From positions 1,488,480,620-1,488,544,619 of the forward strand of contig NC_056745.1 in assembly GCF_019279795.1 (NCBI RefSeq): 64,000 nucleotides of DNA, given 5' to 3'. Below the pieces are notes generated by a model that had not been told where the DNA came from, ran no database searches, and worked only from the letters and a program-made list of their open reading frames with translations. Below are positions 10,583 to 21,158 of this stretch, piece after piece (the first letter of the stretch is position 1; each line of letters begins with the position of its first letter). The DNA comes from Protopterus annectens (taxonomy: Eukaryota; Chordata; Ceratodontiformes; Protopteridae). The position numbers were made by a program, and so were the translations under genes.

Positions 10583-11825
10583 TTTATTAATCTGAAAAGT
10601 CCAACTGAGCAAAGCCCATTTTCAGTGGAGCCCCGGGGAGAAAAGCTCCATCACAGTAGAAGTGAATTTCAGACAGTTCTCAAAAAAAAAAAAAAAAAAA
10701 AAAAGATTACATTTCTCTGAAGAAAAGAAATTACAATACAGAGAAGTATTTACATCAACATATATAAGCATATATAGTTCTGGTAGCTCTAAAATCTTAT
10801 AGGAAGTAAATACATGTATTCCGTACAAGGGGAAATGCTGTAAAGAAGTTTAGTGCTCTTACACTTCAGTACAGAAATATTTGCAAGGAGTTCAAGACAC
10901 ATAACGAAGTTACAAAATTATGTAGGAGGGAGATTTTAGCATTGTTTAAGTTTGTAAAGAGTATACAAGATATAATGAAGAGTATAGCTGAGCATTGATA
11001 TTAGTAATGAATAGTAGGACAGTGGCAATAACATATGAGTGAGAGAGCAGAGAATAGGATTAGTTCTGTCTAGGCTGCCTGTTCCAAACTGGTGCATCTC
11101 GAAAGTTTATAACATGGGTATGTAGGGAACGCATGAGAAGGGAAGGTCACGTAATAAAATACAAAGATGAGAAGTACTGCGTAAGAGGGTGTGAAGAGGG
11201 CTGTATTGATTCAAGGACAGGACGGAAAGTTATTTCAGGTGTAATGATTCACGTACAGTCTGGAGATGTAACCAGAGTATAGTGAGTCCCTGCTGAATTA
11301 TTTGTTTTACTACTTCTTAACAGAAATGTATCACCAGAACCGAGGTCTCTAGTGGGGGTGTAGGACTCAGACAATAGCATATATTTTAATGCAGGGTATT
11401 TTTCAGGGTAAGGTATCAATTTATGTGCCATAACGAGTTGAGTGTATGCTAGGTAGTTGCTAAGCTGTGGCCAGTTTAGTTGTTTTAAGGCTTGGCAGTG
11501 GTGAACTCGGTGCGCAGTGCTGGTAGCAAATTTAGCTACTTTGCTGTAACAGGAGCTTAGTTTGTATCTTAGTATAGAACTTAGGTTTGTAAGGATAGGT
11601 TAGGCATATAAGAGGGTTGGAAGCAAATATGATGAGGCCAGGGCTTTTCTTGTTGGGTGTGTAAGGAATGTTTCGGCCCTGTAAAGGGAGTCAAGTTTCT
11701 AGTAGGCTTTTTTCACTGTTTAAAAAATATGTTGATCAAATTTAAGATCATCATCTCATAACTCCCACGAATTTAGTGTGTAGTACTACATCAATTTTGT
11801 TATTATTTACAAACTTAACTAAGAA
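10583..11825 (-). mobile_element. LINE-X 3' part: ORF2 C-terminus, 3' UTR and tail
   Basis: Minus-strand frames read HRVHHCQALKQLNWPQLSNY and MAHKLIPYPEKYP (11249-11431 and upstream), the kind of C-terminal domain found after RT in L2/Rex1-type LINEs. The 3' UTR ends at 10583-10665 with GGAGCTTTTCTCCCC, GGGCTCCACTGAAAATGGG and AATAAAGAC. An A run lies at 10681-10703 on the plus strand. Together with 12063-12410 and 30931-31480 this is one LINE copy later split by other elements. Confidence 0.75.
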
Positions 11826-12062
11826 AGATTGTGCAGTGGTGCAGCGGTTGCATTGCCACCTCACAGCAAGAGGTTCTCCGGTTTGATTCTCGGTTGGGGT
11901 ACCTTCTGTGCAGAGTCTGCATGTCCTCCCTGCATCCGTGTGGGTTTCCTCAGGGTGCTCCGGTTTCCTCCCACATTACAAAGACATGCATCTGGAGCAT
12001 TTCTCCCGGGCCTCTGCTAAAAATTGGCTTTGTTCCAATTCAGACTTTCCAAGTAAATAAAT
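11826..12062 (+). mobile_element. V-SINE (tRNA-derived SINE)
   Basis: The 5' part is tRNA-like, with CAGTGGTGCAGCGGTTGCAT and a B-box-like GGTTTGATTCTC. The centre (GTCCTCCCTGCATCCGTGTG, then GGTTTCCTC and TCCGGTTTCCTCCCAC, then AAAGACATGCA) is the strongly conserved V-SINE core. The 3' tail (GGAGCATTTCTCCCGGGCCT, then AAATAAATAAATAA) resembles the LINE-X tail. It is inserted in LINE-X in the opposite orientation. The family is known from fishes, lungfish and lampreys. Confidence 0.8.
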
Positions 12063-12410
12063 AAATAATATTGTTTTTGATTGAGATAATGTTTTGGGGG
12101 TGAAGAGCATCAGTTTTGGTTTAATGGGATTAAGGAGCAGGTTTGAATTTTTCAGCCAGTTTTTCATTGAAGAGAGCCACATTTGGATGATTTCTTGGGA
12201 GTTTGGGTATCATGGGAGCTGTACATAACAAAGTTGAATCATCTGCGTATTGAACAGAAGGGATCCTAGTACAAAGCCCTGGGGGATATCTGTGGTTACC
12301 GGGAAGTCCTGTTGCCATTTGACTGTCTGTTGCCTTCTAGAAAGATAACTAAGGATCTGAGTCAGGGAGGATTGAGAGAGACCTATAGACGAGAAAACAG
12401 TGTGATACAG
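12063..12410 (-). pseudogene. LINE-X reverse transcriptase motifs B and C
   Basis: Minus-strand translation gives IGLSQSSLTQILSYLSRRQQ, TVKWQQDFPVTTDIPQGFVL, GSLLF and, in a second frame, VQYADDSTLLCTAP. These are RT motifs B (PQG...LGPLLF) and C (YADD) of a non-LTR element. Next comes WLKNSNLLLNPIKPKLMLF, the thumb-side block. The segment ends at 12388-12410 with the tail of motif A (FNTVSH), where the 88-bp unit begins. The part before motif A is found 18.5 kb away at 30931-31150. Confidence 0.8.
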
Positions 12411-12512
12411 TGTTGAAAGAGGGAGGTTTTGTCTCTGCTGTAAATGGGCTTCTACCCAGTCGGACTTTCCTGGTAATCAAATGTCAATAAATAATAAATA
12501 AATCATTAAATA
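12411..12512 (+). mobile_element. Short LINE/SINE 3' tail insert
   Basis: About 100 bases with CTGCTGTAAATGGGCTTC, GGACTTTCCTGGTAATCAA and ATGTCAATAAATAATAAAT match the tail shared by LINE-X and the V-SINE. It splits the first 88-bp unit: the sequence GTTGAAAG lies before it and AAAAGC after it. Confidence 0.65.
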
Positions 12513-12590
12513 AAAGCTATGGGTAAGTCTAGGAACACAGCTGACACTAGGTTACCATTGCTCCTATCCTGGTTGTAAAGTCCTGGTTGT
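12513..12590. repeat. First, single 88-bp unit of the LINE-X derived array
   Basis: GGTAAGTCTAGGAACACAGC, then TGACACTAGGTTACCATTGC and TCCTATCCTGGTTGTAAA match the array unit. Together with 12388-12410 it makes one unit. It is separated from the main array only by LINE L-a, which inserted at GGTTGTAAA|TGTTGGTGTG. Confidence 0.8.
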
Positions 12591-12743
12591 ATAGTCAGTC
12601 ACACTGATGTCCCACTCACCAGGCTGAACAAGGAGAAAATTACAGTCAGCTGCCTGTCGGGTGCCAGGATCTGCCATATAACACATGCACTCAAGTCACT
12701 CCACAGCAAGTACAAATACGAATCTGTCATTGTCCAAGCTGGA

Positions 12744-13097
12744 GTGAATGACTTGAGATGTGCCTCCCTGGACTACATGAAAAGAGACATGGAAGAACTC
12801 TTGGATCATGTGGCCCAGGCAGGTATGACCCTAGCCCTGAGTAGCATCCTGCCTTCGCCCAGAATAATACCACAGTATAAGGACAAAATGATTGACTTCA
12901 ACTGGCTAAGCTTCTGGTGTCATTCAAGGGGGATCCAGTATCTGTCTGCCTGGGAAGACATGACTGACAAACCACGATGCTTTGCCAGAGATGGTCTGCA
13001 CGTGTCACCCCTGGGATTCAGGTTACTGGCTAAAACTCTTGCCACCCCTATAGTGCCTTTTTTAGGCAAGTTTCAAAGGATAAAACCACCACCGTAA
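12744..13097 (+). pseudogene. LINE L-a ORF1: SGNH esterase fragment
   Basis: The 117-codon frame starts in the GVND block (NDLRCASLDYMKRDMEEL) and holds the C-terminal catalytic block RDGLHVSPLGFRLLAKTLAT, with the Asp and His of the SGNH triad. The Ser block (GDSIVRHTD in the related copy at 37641) is lost to 5' truncation. Esterase-type ORF1 is known in CR1 and L2 LINEs and is thought to aid membrane or nucleoprotein handling; its exact role is not established. Confidence 0.75.
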
Positions 13098-13126
13098 CAG
13101 ATAGAAGCAGGCAAAATCTGAAGGTA

Positions 13127-14107
13127 ATGCTACTCAATGCTAGAAGTCTAAACCTCAAAATGCACTCTCTGGAGGCACTCCTAAAAATGGAGAACATCGA
13201 TATCTGTGCAGTAACTGAGACCTGGTTCAAGGCTTTAGACAGCACCCGTGCAATACCAGACTACAACTCTTACCATGCTTTTCGGACAAAAAAAGAAGAT
13301 CGAAACACTAAAGGTGGAGGAGTGTCCATATTCACCAAGGATATTCACACCTCCAGGCTAGTTGCCCAACACAATGTATCGGAAATTCTCCAGGTGCAAC
13401 TAACACTAGGTAAGATTGCAATCCAAGTTGTAGTTTGCTACAGATCCCCCACCATGCCCCAAGAGTCTCACTACACCTTTCTAAACATACTGGAAAATAT
13501 TAAGATACAACCAAACACCTTAATACTGGGTGATTTCAACTACCCTGCCATTAACTGGGAAAACAAATCGGGTACCAACTCTTTTTCCCAACAGTTCTTG
13601 GAATTCATAAATTTCAATGCCCTGGAACAACTAATCCACTGTCCCACCAGGGGCTCCAATATCCTAGACCTGGTCTTTACCAACATGGAAGATAGATGCT
13701 CCACACTAGTGGTCACCCCCTCATTGGTCAGGGCTGACCATAAGCAAATCACCCTTGACATCCACATCCCATCCCCACCCCCCAGTAAGGAAACCTCCTT
13801 AAAAAACTTCTCCAAAGCCAACTTCATGCTACTGAAGTCAGAAGTGACAAACTTCATGACACCCATGCAGATGGGATCTGAAAGTTCGACTGCAGAATCC
13901 TACACTAAGGCACTGTACGTGCACATCCACTTGTGCAAGAATCATGCCATCCCAAATAGAACCAAGATGCTCTTCTCCAAAAAAAGGAAGCCAATCTGGT
14001 GGTCCCCTGCTATAAACAAACTATACAACATAAGGAAGAAATGTTGCAGAAAAGAGGAAAATCCCAGGATTCAAAAAACTCCCTCACCACCCTTAGTAAG
14101 AAGCTGA
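13127..14107 (+). pseudogene. LINE L-a ORF2 endonuclease and linker
   Basis: This 326-codon frame is an APE-type endonuclease, which nicks target DNA to prime reverse transcription. Visible blocks are LLNARSLNLKMHSLEALL (residues 2-19), CAVTETWFKA with the catalytic Glu, GGGVSIFTKD, LILGDFNYPAINW with the catalytic Asp, and VRADHKQITLDI with the terminal Asp-His pair. After these comes a linker with WWSPAINKLYNIRKKCCRK. A frameshift at about 14030 ends the frame before RT; the next piece lies at 13999-14202. The endonuclease itself looks intact. Confidence 0.85.
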
Positions 14108-14399
14108 GATCCCTCATAAAATCCTCAAAAGTTAGTTACGAAACTAAAACTGCCAAAGATTCCAAAGACAACCACAATGCTATAGTTATGTCAAGAATCT
14201 AAATGGCAATGCTCAGATCTTCTCTGAGCTAAAACAGAATGGGATTAAATACACTGATCCCAAGGATATTGCCAATATCCTGGCAGATAGATTTAGTGCC
14301 AACTTCACCCCCCCCTCTCACCCCCTAAAGGGCCCATCTCAATACCAAAAGATTGTCAAATTCCGGTAATCACAGCCACACAGGTAGAAACCGCACTCT

Positions 14400-15737
14400 C
14401 CAAAGCTAAGAATACAGCGTCCATGGGACCAGATGACATCCCAGGCTGTGTACTACATAAACTACAAAATGAACTGGCACCTCACCTAAGTGTCATGTTT
14501 AATCATAGCCTCACCTCAGGCTTTGTGCCCACTGTGTGGTGCACAGCTACAGTTATCCCACTCCACAAGGGGGGATCCACCTTGGATCCCGGGAACTACC
14601 ATCCCATCAGTCTGACAAGCCTGATCTGCAAGGGCATGTAACGCATTACCATGGAACTTATAAACAAAGACATTGGCAATCTTCACACACTGGACCCCCC
14701 CCCCCAGTTTGGGTTTGTGAAGGGCTGATCTTGTCTCCTGAATCTGAATGACTTCTTCGAATCAGTCTCCAGAGCTGTGGACGAGGGTAAGGTGGTCCAC
14801 ACAGCCTATCTGGACCTCGCCAAGGCCTTCAACACCATCCCCCACTCCGGAATCATAGATAAACTGACTAAGCTGGGCATACATCCCTACGTCACTCGAT
14901 GGGTTGCCAACTGGCTTACTGACAGAACCCAGACTGTAAAAGTAGCCGACTCAAAATCCAGCTCCAGACAAGTGACAAGTGGAGTACCTCAGGGTTCAGT
15001 CCTGGGACCACTCTTATTTGGCATCTACTTCTCTGAACTACAGGCCAACACTAAGGGACTCTGGCTAACAAAGTTCGCAGATGTCTGCAAACTGGGAGCC
15101 ATTACTGAATCCCCAAATGATGTGGATATTCTACAAAAGGGCCTTACAGAAACAGATGCCTGGTGCCAGAGCCATGGGCTCAAGCTTAATGCCAAGAAAT
15201 GTAGTTATCCACTTTGGAAAAAAACATGTACCCATGAATTACCACATAGGTGGCAGTACACTAAACATCAAAAGTGTGATGAGAGACTTAGGGACACAGG
15301 TGGACAGTGGTCTCACTTTCGATAACCACATCGCCACAACAGTCAGGAAATACTTCTATGTGGCACACCTCATCACTGAGGGCTGTTCATCCAAAAAAAA
15401 GGAGGTTATTGTCCCACTGTACTCATCCCTCATTAGACCCATTATAGAGTATAATACCCCATTTGGTATGTACCTCAGAAGACATCTGCAACAGCTGGAA
15501 ATGCCATAGAAATACCTCACTAAAAGAATCACAGGCCTAAAGCAGATGCCATATGCTGACCGTCTACAAAAACTCCAGCTATTCTCTGTGGCATATCATC
15601 TATTCAGAGGTGATCTCTGCTTAACATACAAGGCCATGTCAAACCCTGAGCTGCTGGACATGCTCCACTTAAAGAAATCCCAATTCCTCAGAGCCACACA
15701 CTCCAGGGATATAAACCTTGTCATCACAATGAACAAA
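14400..15737 (+). pseudogene. LINE L-a reverse transcriptase, broken
   Basis: RT pieces are MGPDDIPGCVLHKLQNEL (14423 on), then DPGNYHPISLTSLICKGM with a stop where family members read KAME. A C run near 14700 shifts the frame. Motif A is AYLDLAKAFNTIPHSG, motif B is VTSGVPQGSVLGPLLFGIYF, and motif C reads LTKFADVCK where other copies have FADDCK, so the second catalytic Asp is gone. The C-terminal frame continues at 15081-15743. The copy is inactive. Confidence 0.85.
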
Positions 15738-15861
15738 ACATAGGTTCATAGGTTCATAGGTTCATACTAGGCTATCTGCCCTGGGGCAATTATAAGCCTA
15801 GCCCGATTCTGTATGGCTTACGCCACCCCTTGATTTGAGTATACTGTGCCCTTTTTAAGGT

Positions 15862-16149
15862 TTACTTTACTGTGCCTCTGTCTAATAGTGACACATGAGT
15901 AATCCCTGGGACAAACCTACGATCCCCCATCCACTTATCGAGATTCTTCTTGAAGAGATTCAATGAGGTGCTCTGCCTCACATGAACTGGAATTCTATTC
16001 CAGAGCGAAGGGAGCCTCTGGGTTATGAACCTGTCCCTCCAGCAAGTTCTATTTATTTCTGTGCTGAGGTTCAAGTCCCTCGAGCGTGTGGCTCTAAGGG
16101 ATTTAGATTTACTGAGGTGGAGCATGTCCATTAATTCTGGATTTGACAT
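15862..16149 (-). pseudogene. LINE L-b ORF2 C-terminal block
   Basis: The frame holds MSNPELMDMLHLSKSKSLRA, RSRDLNL, CWRDRFITQRLPSLWNRIPV and NLDKWMGDRRFVPGITHVSL. It is the conserved C-terminus of ORF2 in this LINE family. A frameshift near 16150 separates it from the RT frame. Confidence 0.8.
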
Positions 16150-17482
16150 AGCTTTGTATGTCAGGCATAGATCGCCTCAAGTAGGCGGTATGCAACTGAG
16201 TAGAGCTGGAGTTTTTAACTGAGCAGCATATGGCATCTGTTTGAGACCCTTGATCCTCTTGGTGAGATACTTTTGGGGTCTTTCTAATTGCTGCAGGTGT
16301 CGGGTAAGGTACATCCCAAAAGGGGCATTGTATTCTATGATGGGCCTGATGAGGGATGAATAAAGGCACGATTACCTCTCTTGATCTAGATGTGAAACCC
16401 TTCGTGATGAGGTGGGCTATGTAGAAGGTCTTTCTAACCACTTTGGCAATGTGGTTTTCAAAGGAGAGATTGCTATCAACTTGGGTCCCCAGGTCCCTAA
16501 TAACTTTCTCTGTACTTAATGGGTTTCCGCCTATGTGGTAATTTGTGGGCACATTGTTTTTGCCAAAGGGTATGACTATACATTTTTTGGCATTTAGCTT
16601 TAAACCATGGCGCTGGCACCAGTTATCTGTCTCTGTAAGACCTTTTTGAAGGATGTTTGTGTCAGCTGGAGAGTTGATTATGGCACCCAGTTTGCAGTCG
16701 TCTGCAAACTTGGTGAGCCATAGTCCTCCCATGTTTGCCTGTACCTCGGAAAAGTATATACCGAACAAGAGTGGTCCCAGGACAGAACCCTGTGGGATGC
16801 CACTTGTGACCGGTTTTGAGTCGGACATGGCTCCAGCAACTCTCACTCTGTGGTTTCTGTCTTTGAGCCAGTTTGCGACCCATCTTGTGACATAGGGGTT
16901 TATATTTAAGCTGGATAGCTTATCTATGATGCCCGAGTGAGGTATTGTGTCAAATGCCTTTGCAAGGTCCAGATAGGCTGTGTGGACTACCTTCCCTTCA
17001 TCTATGGCTTTGGTGACTGCTTCGAAGAAGTCAACCAGGTTCAAAAGGCAGGATCTGCCCTTGACAAAGCCGAACTGGGTAGGATCTAGTGTCTGTAGGT
17101 CCCCAATGTCTTTGTTTATGAGCTTCATGATGATTCTCTCCATAGCCTTGCAGACTAAGCTAGTCAGGCTTATGGGGCGATAGTTTCCAGGGTCCGTAGA
17201 GGCTCCACCTTTGTGGAGTGGGACCACTGTTGCTGTACGCCATTCTGTGGGCACATATCCTGTAGTGAGGCTGAGATTGTATAGCTGTTTTATTTGAGGG
17301 ATTAGTTCCTCTTGGAGTTCATGTAGGACGCAACCTGGGACGCCATCTGGTCCCATGGAAGCATTGTTTTTTGCTTTGGAGAGGGCAGCCTTCACCTGAG
17401 CATCTGAGATGTTTGGGAGGCAGCCCTCTGCCGGGATAGATACTTGCTCTTTTGTGGGGGAGGGGGGTGGAGAAGTTTGCAC
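16109..17482 (-). pseudogene. LINE L-b reverse transcriptase, motifs intact
   Basis: This 457-codon frame is the best-preserved RT of this family here. It contains SMGPDGVPGCVLHELQEEL, EWRTATVVPLHKGG (motif 1), DPGNYRPISLTSLVCKAM (motif 2), QFGFVKGRSCLLNLVDFFEA, AYLDLAKAFDTIPHSG (motif A), VTSGIPQGSVLGPLLFGIYF (motif B) and LTKFADDCKLGAI (motif C, FADD). Upstream, 17319-17998 encodes the linker (KNFSKANFSLLKTEVESF and WWTPAINKVYNRRRKLL). The element lacks an endonuclease because of 5' truncation, so it cannot move by itself. Confidence 0.85.
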
Positions 17483-18005
17483 TGAACCTGTCTGCCAGGA
17501 TATTGGCGATTTCTGTGGGTTCAGTGTATTTTTTGTCGTTTAGAATCAACTCAGAACAAGTCTGGGAGTTGCATCCCAGGTTTCTAACATAACTGAAAAA
17601 AGCCTTATGATTGTCTTTGGTGTCCTGTGCAATTTTTCTCTCGAAGCTGGCCTTGGAGGATGTTATGAGGGATCGTAATTTTTTGCTAGTACTGATCAGA
17701 GATGCCTTCCCTATTAGGGATTTTGCTCTATCATGTAGTAGCTTCCTCCTTCTGTTGTACACTTTATTTATGGCAGGAGTCCACCAGACTGGACACCTGC
17801 CTTTGGATGATTGGGTCTTGGTTTTGTTTGGGATAGCATGATCCATGCATTCCTGGAGATGTCCGTAAAATGCATTTATATAGGATTCTGCAGTTTGGGC
17901 TGTAGTTTCCACTGGCCCTGGGGCCTTGAAGGATTCCACTTCGGTTTTGAGAAGTGAGAAGTTCGCTTTTGAGAAGTTTTTCACTGTGGTTTTCTGGGCT
18001 GGAGG

Positions 18006-18265
18006 GATAGGTTCCTGACCCAGAGACTCCCCATACTCCGGAATAGACTGCCCATACATATCAAGCAGAGCGCCTCCTTGGCATTCTTCAAAAGGAACCT
18101 TGATGACTGGATGAGAGATAGGAAATTCACCCCGGGGGATCATGTCAGTTGGCCTGCTAGACAGGGGTCCAGAGAAGTAAATATTGTGGAAAGAAATATC
18201 CAGGGAATTGTTATGGCTAGGCTTCTATAGGCCCTAGGGTCGATAGCCTAGTACCAACCTATGAA
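18006..18265 (+). mobile_element. LINE L-a 3' end (resumes after L-b)
   Basis: The plus strand encodes WRDRFLTQRLPILRNRLPIH and AFFKRNLDDWMRDRKFTPGD, the ORF2 C-terminus, followed by a short 3' UTR with GCCTAGTACCAACCTATGAA. The next base returns to the 88-bp array (ATGTTGGTGTGATAC). Confidence 0.8.
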
Positions 18266-20913
18266 ATGTTGGTGTGATACAGTGTTGGAAGCTTTGGGTA
18301 AGTCTAAGAACACAGCTGCCACTAGGTTACCATTGTTCCTATCCTGGTTGTAAATGATGGCATTATACAGTGTTGAAAGCATTGTGTAAATCTAGGAACA
18401 CAGCTGACACTAGGTTACCATTGCTCCTATCCTGGTTGTAAATGTTGGCATGATGCTGTGTTGAACGCTTTGGGTAAGTCTAGGAACACAGCTGACACTA
18501 GGTTACCATTGCTCGTATCCTAGTTGTAAATGTTGGTGTGATACAGTGTTGAAAGCTTTGGGTAAGTCTAGGAACACAGCTAGCACTAGGTTACCAATGC
18601 ACCTATCCTAGTTGAAAATGTTGGTGTGATACAGTGTTGAAAGCTTTGGGTAAGTCTAGGAAAACAGCTGACACTAGATTACCATTGTTCCTATCCTGGT
18701 TGTAAATGTTGGTGTGATAGTGTTGAAAGCTTTGGGTAAGTCTAGGAACACAGCTGACACAAGGTTGCCATTGCTCCTATCCTAGTTGTAAAGGTTGGCG
18801 TGATACAATGTTGAAAGCTTTGGGTAAGTCTAGGAACACAGCTATCACTAAGTTACCATTGCTCCTAACCTGGTTGCAAATGTTGGTGTGATACAGTGTG
18901 AAAGCTTTGGGTATGTCTAGGATCACAGCTGACACTAGGTTACCATTCCTCCTATCCTGGTTGTAAATGTTGGTGTGATAGTGTTGAAAGCTTTGACTAA
19001 GTCTAGGAACACAGCTGACACTAGGTTCCTTTGCTCCTACCCTGGTTGTAAATGTTGGCGTGATACAGTGTTGAAAGCACTGGGTAAGTCTAAGAAGACA
19101 GCTGACACTAGGTTACCATTGCTCCTATCCTGATTGTAAATGTTGGTGTGTTACAATGTTGAAAGTTTTGGGTAAGTCTATGAACACAGCTGACACTAGG
19201 TCACCATTGCTCCAATCCTGGTTAGAAATGTTGGTGTGATACAGTGTTGAAAGCTTTAGGTAAGTCTAGGAACACAGCTGACACTAGGTTACCATTGCTC
19301 CTATCCTGCTTGTAATACAGTGTTGAATGCTTTGGGTATGTTTAGGAACACAGCTGACACTAGGTTACCATTGTGCCTATCCTGGTTGTAAATGTTGGTG
19401 TGATACAGTGTTAAAAGCTCTGGGTAAGTCTAATAACTCAGCTAGCACTAGGTTACCATTGCTCCTATCCTGGTTGAAAATGTTGGTTTGATACAGTGTT
19501 GAAAGCTTTGGGTAAGTCTAGGAACACAGCTGACACTAGGTTACCATTGCTCCTACCCTGCTTGTAAATGTTGGTGTGATACAGTGTTGAACGCTTTGGG
19601 TATGTTTAGGAACACAGCTGACACTAGGTTACCAGTGCTCCTATCTTGGTTGTAAATGTTGGTGTGATAGAGTGCTGAAAGCTTTGGGTAAGTCTGGGAA
19701 CACAGCTGACACTAGATTACCATTGTTCCTATCCTGGTTGTAAATGTTGGCGTGATACAGTGTTGAAAGCTTTGGGTAAGTCTAGGAACAGCTGACACTA
19801 GGTTACCATTGCTCCTATCCTGGTTGTAAATGTTGGTTTGATACAGTGGTGGAAGCTTTGGGCAAGTCTAGGAATGCAGCTAACACTAGGTTACCATTGC
19901 TCCTATCCTGGTTGTAAATGTTTGTGTGATAAAGTGTTGGAAGCTTTGAGTAAGTCTAGGAATACAGCTGACACTAGGTTACCATTGCTCATATCCTGGT
20001 TGTAAATGTTGGTGTGATACCGTGTTGAAAACTTTGGGTAAGTCTAGGAACACAGCTGACACTAGGTTACCATTGCTCCTATCCTGGTTGTAAATGTTGG
20101 TGTGATACAGTGTTGAAAGCTTTGGGTAATTCCAGGAACACAGCTGACACCAGGATACCATTGCTCCTATCCTGGTTGTAAATGTTGGTGTGATACAGTG
20201 CTGGAAGCTTTGGGTAATTACAGGAACACAGCTGACACTAGGTTACCATTGTCCCTATCCTGGTTGTAAATGTTGGTGATACAATGTTGGAAGCTTTGGG
20301 TAAGTCTAGGATCACAGCTGACACTAGGTTACCATTGCAAATATCCTGCTTGTAAATGTTGGTGTGATAGAGTGCTGGAAGCTTTGGGTAACCTGACACC
20401 AGGTTACCATTGCTCCTATCCTCGTTGTAAATTTTGGTGTGATACAGTGTTGAAATCTTTGGGTAACTGTAGGAACACAGCTGACACTAGGTTACGTTGC
20501 TCCTATCGTGGTTGTAAATGTGTGTGTGATACAATGTTGGAAGCTTTGGGTAAGTCTAGGACCACAGCTGACGCTAGGTTACCAATGCTCCTATCCTGCT
20601 TGTAAATGTTGGTGTGCTAGAGTGCTGGGAGCTTTGGGTAAGTCTAGGAACACAGCTGACACTAGGTTACCATTGCTCGTATCCTGGTTGTAAATGTTGG
20701 TGTGATACAGTGTTGGAAGCTTTGGGTAATTCCGGGAACACAGCTGACACTAGGTTACCATTGCTCCTATCCTGGTTGTATATGTTGGTGTGATACAGTG
20801 TTGAAACCTTTGGGTAAGTGTAGGAACACAGCTGACACTAGGTAACCATTGCTCCTATCCTGGTTGTATATGTTGGTGTGATACAGTGTTGAAACCTTTG
20901 GGTAAGTGTAGGA
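18258..20913. repeat. 88-bp minisatellite, main block (about 30 units)
   Basis: The period is 88 bp, for example GTTGGTGTGATACAG at 20096 and 20184. Units vary by point changes and small indels. In the minus direction one unit reads NQDRSNGNLVSAVFLDLPKA and then FNTVSH, the RT motif A region of LINE-X. Since 88 is not a multiple of three, successive units change frame; a 60-codon open stretch survives at 19979-20161. The array is a segment of LINE coding DNA multiplied in tandem. Confidence 0.95.
20902..20913. repeat. Target-site duplication of the Penelope-like element (left)
   Basis: GTAAGTGTAGGA occurs here and at 24563-24574, directly flanking the element. It is part of the 88-bp unit, so one unit was split by the insertion. 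Confidence 0.85.
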
Positions 20914-20915
20914 AA

Positions 20916-21093
20916 AAAGTCCAAAAAACAATAAAGCCAGCAAGTGTTGGCAAATGCCAAATACAAAAATAATTATTTATTCACATAGGAAGGACAAATC
21001 CCCCTATGCCTCTGATGTTATAAAAACAGTCAAACCGGTTTCGGCTCCTTAGAGCCTTCTTCAGTGAAAAACAAATAATACAAAGAAAGAGTA
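20916..21093. repeat. Left inverted terminal repeat of the Penelope-like element
   Basis: Nearly perfect reverse complement of 24340-24515. Examples are CAATAAAGCCAGCAAGTGTT here and AACACTTGCTGGCTTTATTG at the other end. Confidence 0.9.
21028..21066 (-). ncRNA. Hammerhead-like ribozyme motif, left copy
   Basis: Minus-strand parts in order: CTGAAGA, an extra A, stem GGCTC/GAGCC with loop TAAG, GAAA, and then the short palindrome ACCGGT followed by TT. TCA before and TGA after could form stem I. Hammerheads in Penelope-like elements are known. The extra A next to stem II departs from the canonical core, so activity is uncertain. Confidence 0.55.
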
Positions 21094-21158
21094 TCAGTGC
21101 AAATACATTTATATTTATATGCTAGATCCACACATAAGAACCAATCAAAGAACCTCAT

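Larger units (their letters stand above)
12591..15737 (+). mobile_element. CR1/L2-like LINE L-a, 5' portion
   Basis: It carries the end of ORF1 (esterase), ORF2 endonuclease and RT, in that order, with several frameshifts. The copy is 5'-truncated just after the esterase GDS box. It is interrupted at 15737 by LINE L-b and resumes at 18006, ending at 18265 with CCAACCTATGAA, part of the 8-base AACCTATG tail of this family. Confidence 0.85.
15738..18005 (-). mobile_element. CR1/L2-like LINE L-b, nested in L-a
   Basis: A minus-strand copy begins, on the plus strand, with three tail units (TAGGTTCA repeated at 15738-15763). It is 5'-truncated near 18000 inside the linker after the endonuclease. 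It interrupts L-a between the codons for ITMNKT and CWRDRFLTQRLP; the plus strand at 18006 resumes GCTGGAGGGATAGG. This shows that L-a is older. Confidence 0.85.

Noticed and set aside
20270-20693. Cys-rich plus-strand proteins of 61-111 residues in the 88-bp array
   Set aside because: Antisense translation of the minisatellite; the sense information is the LINE RT on the other strand.
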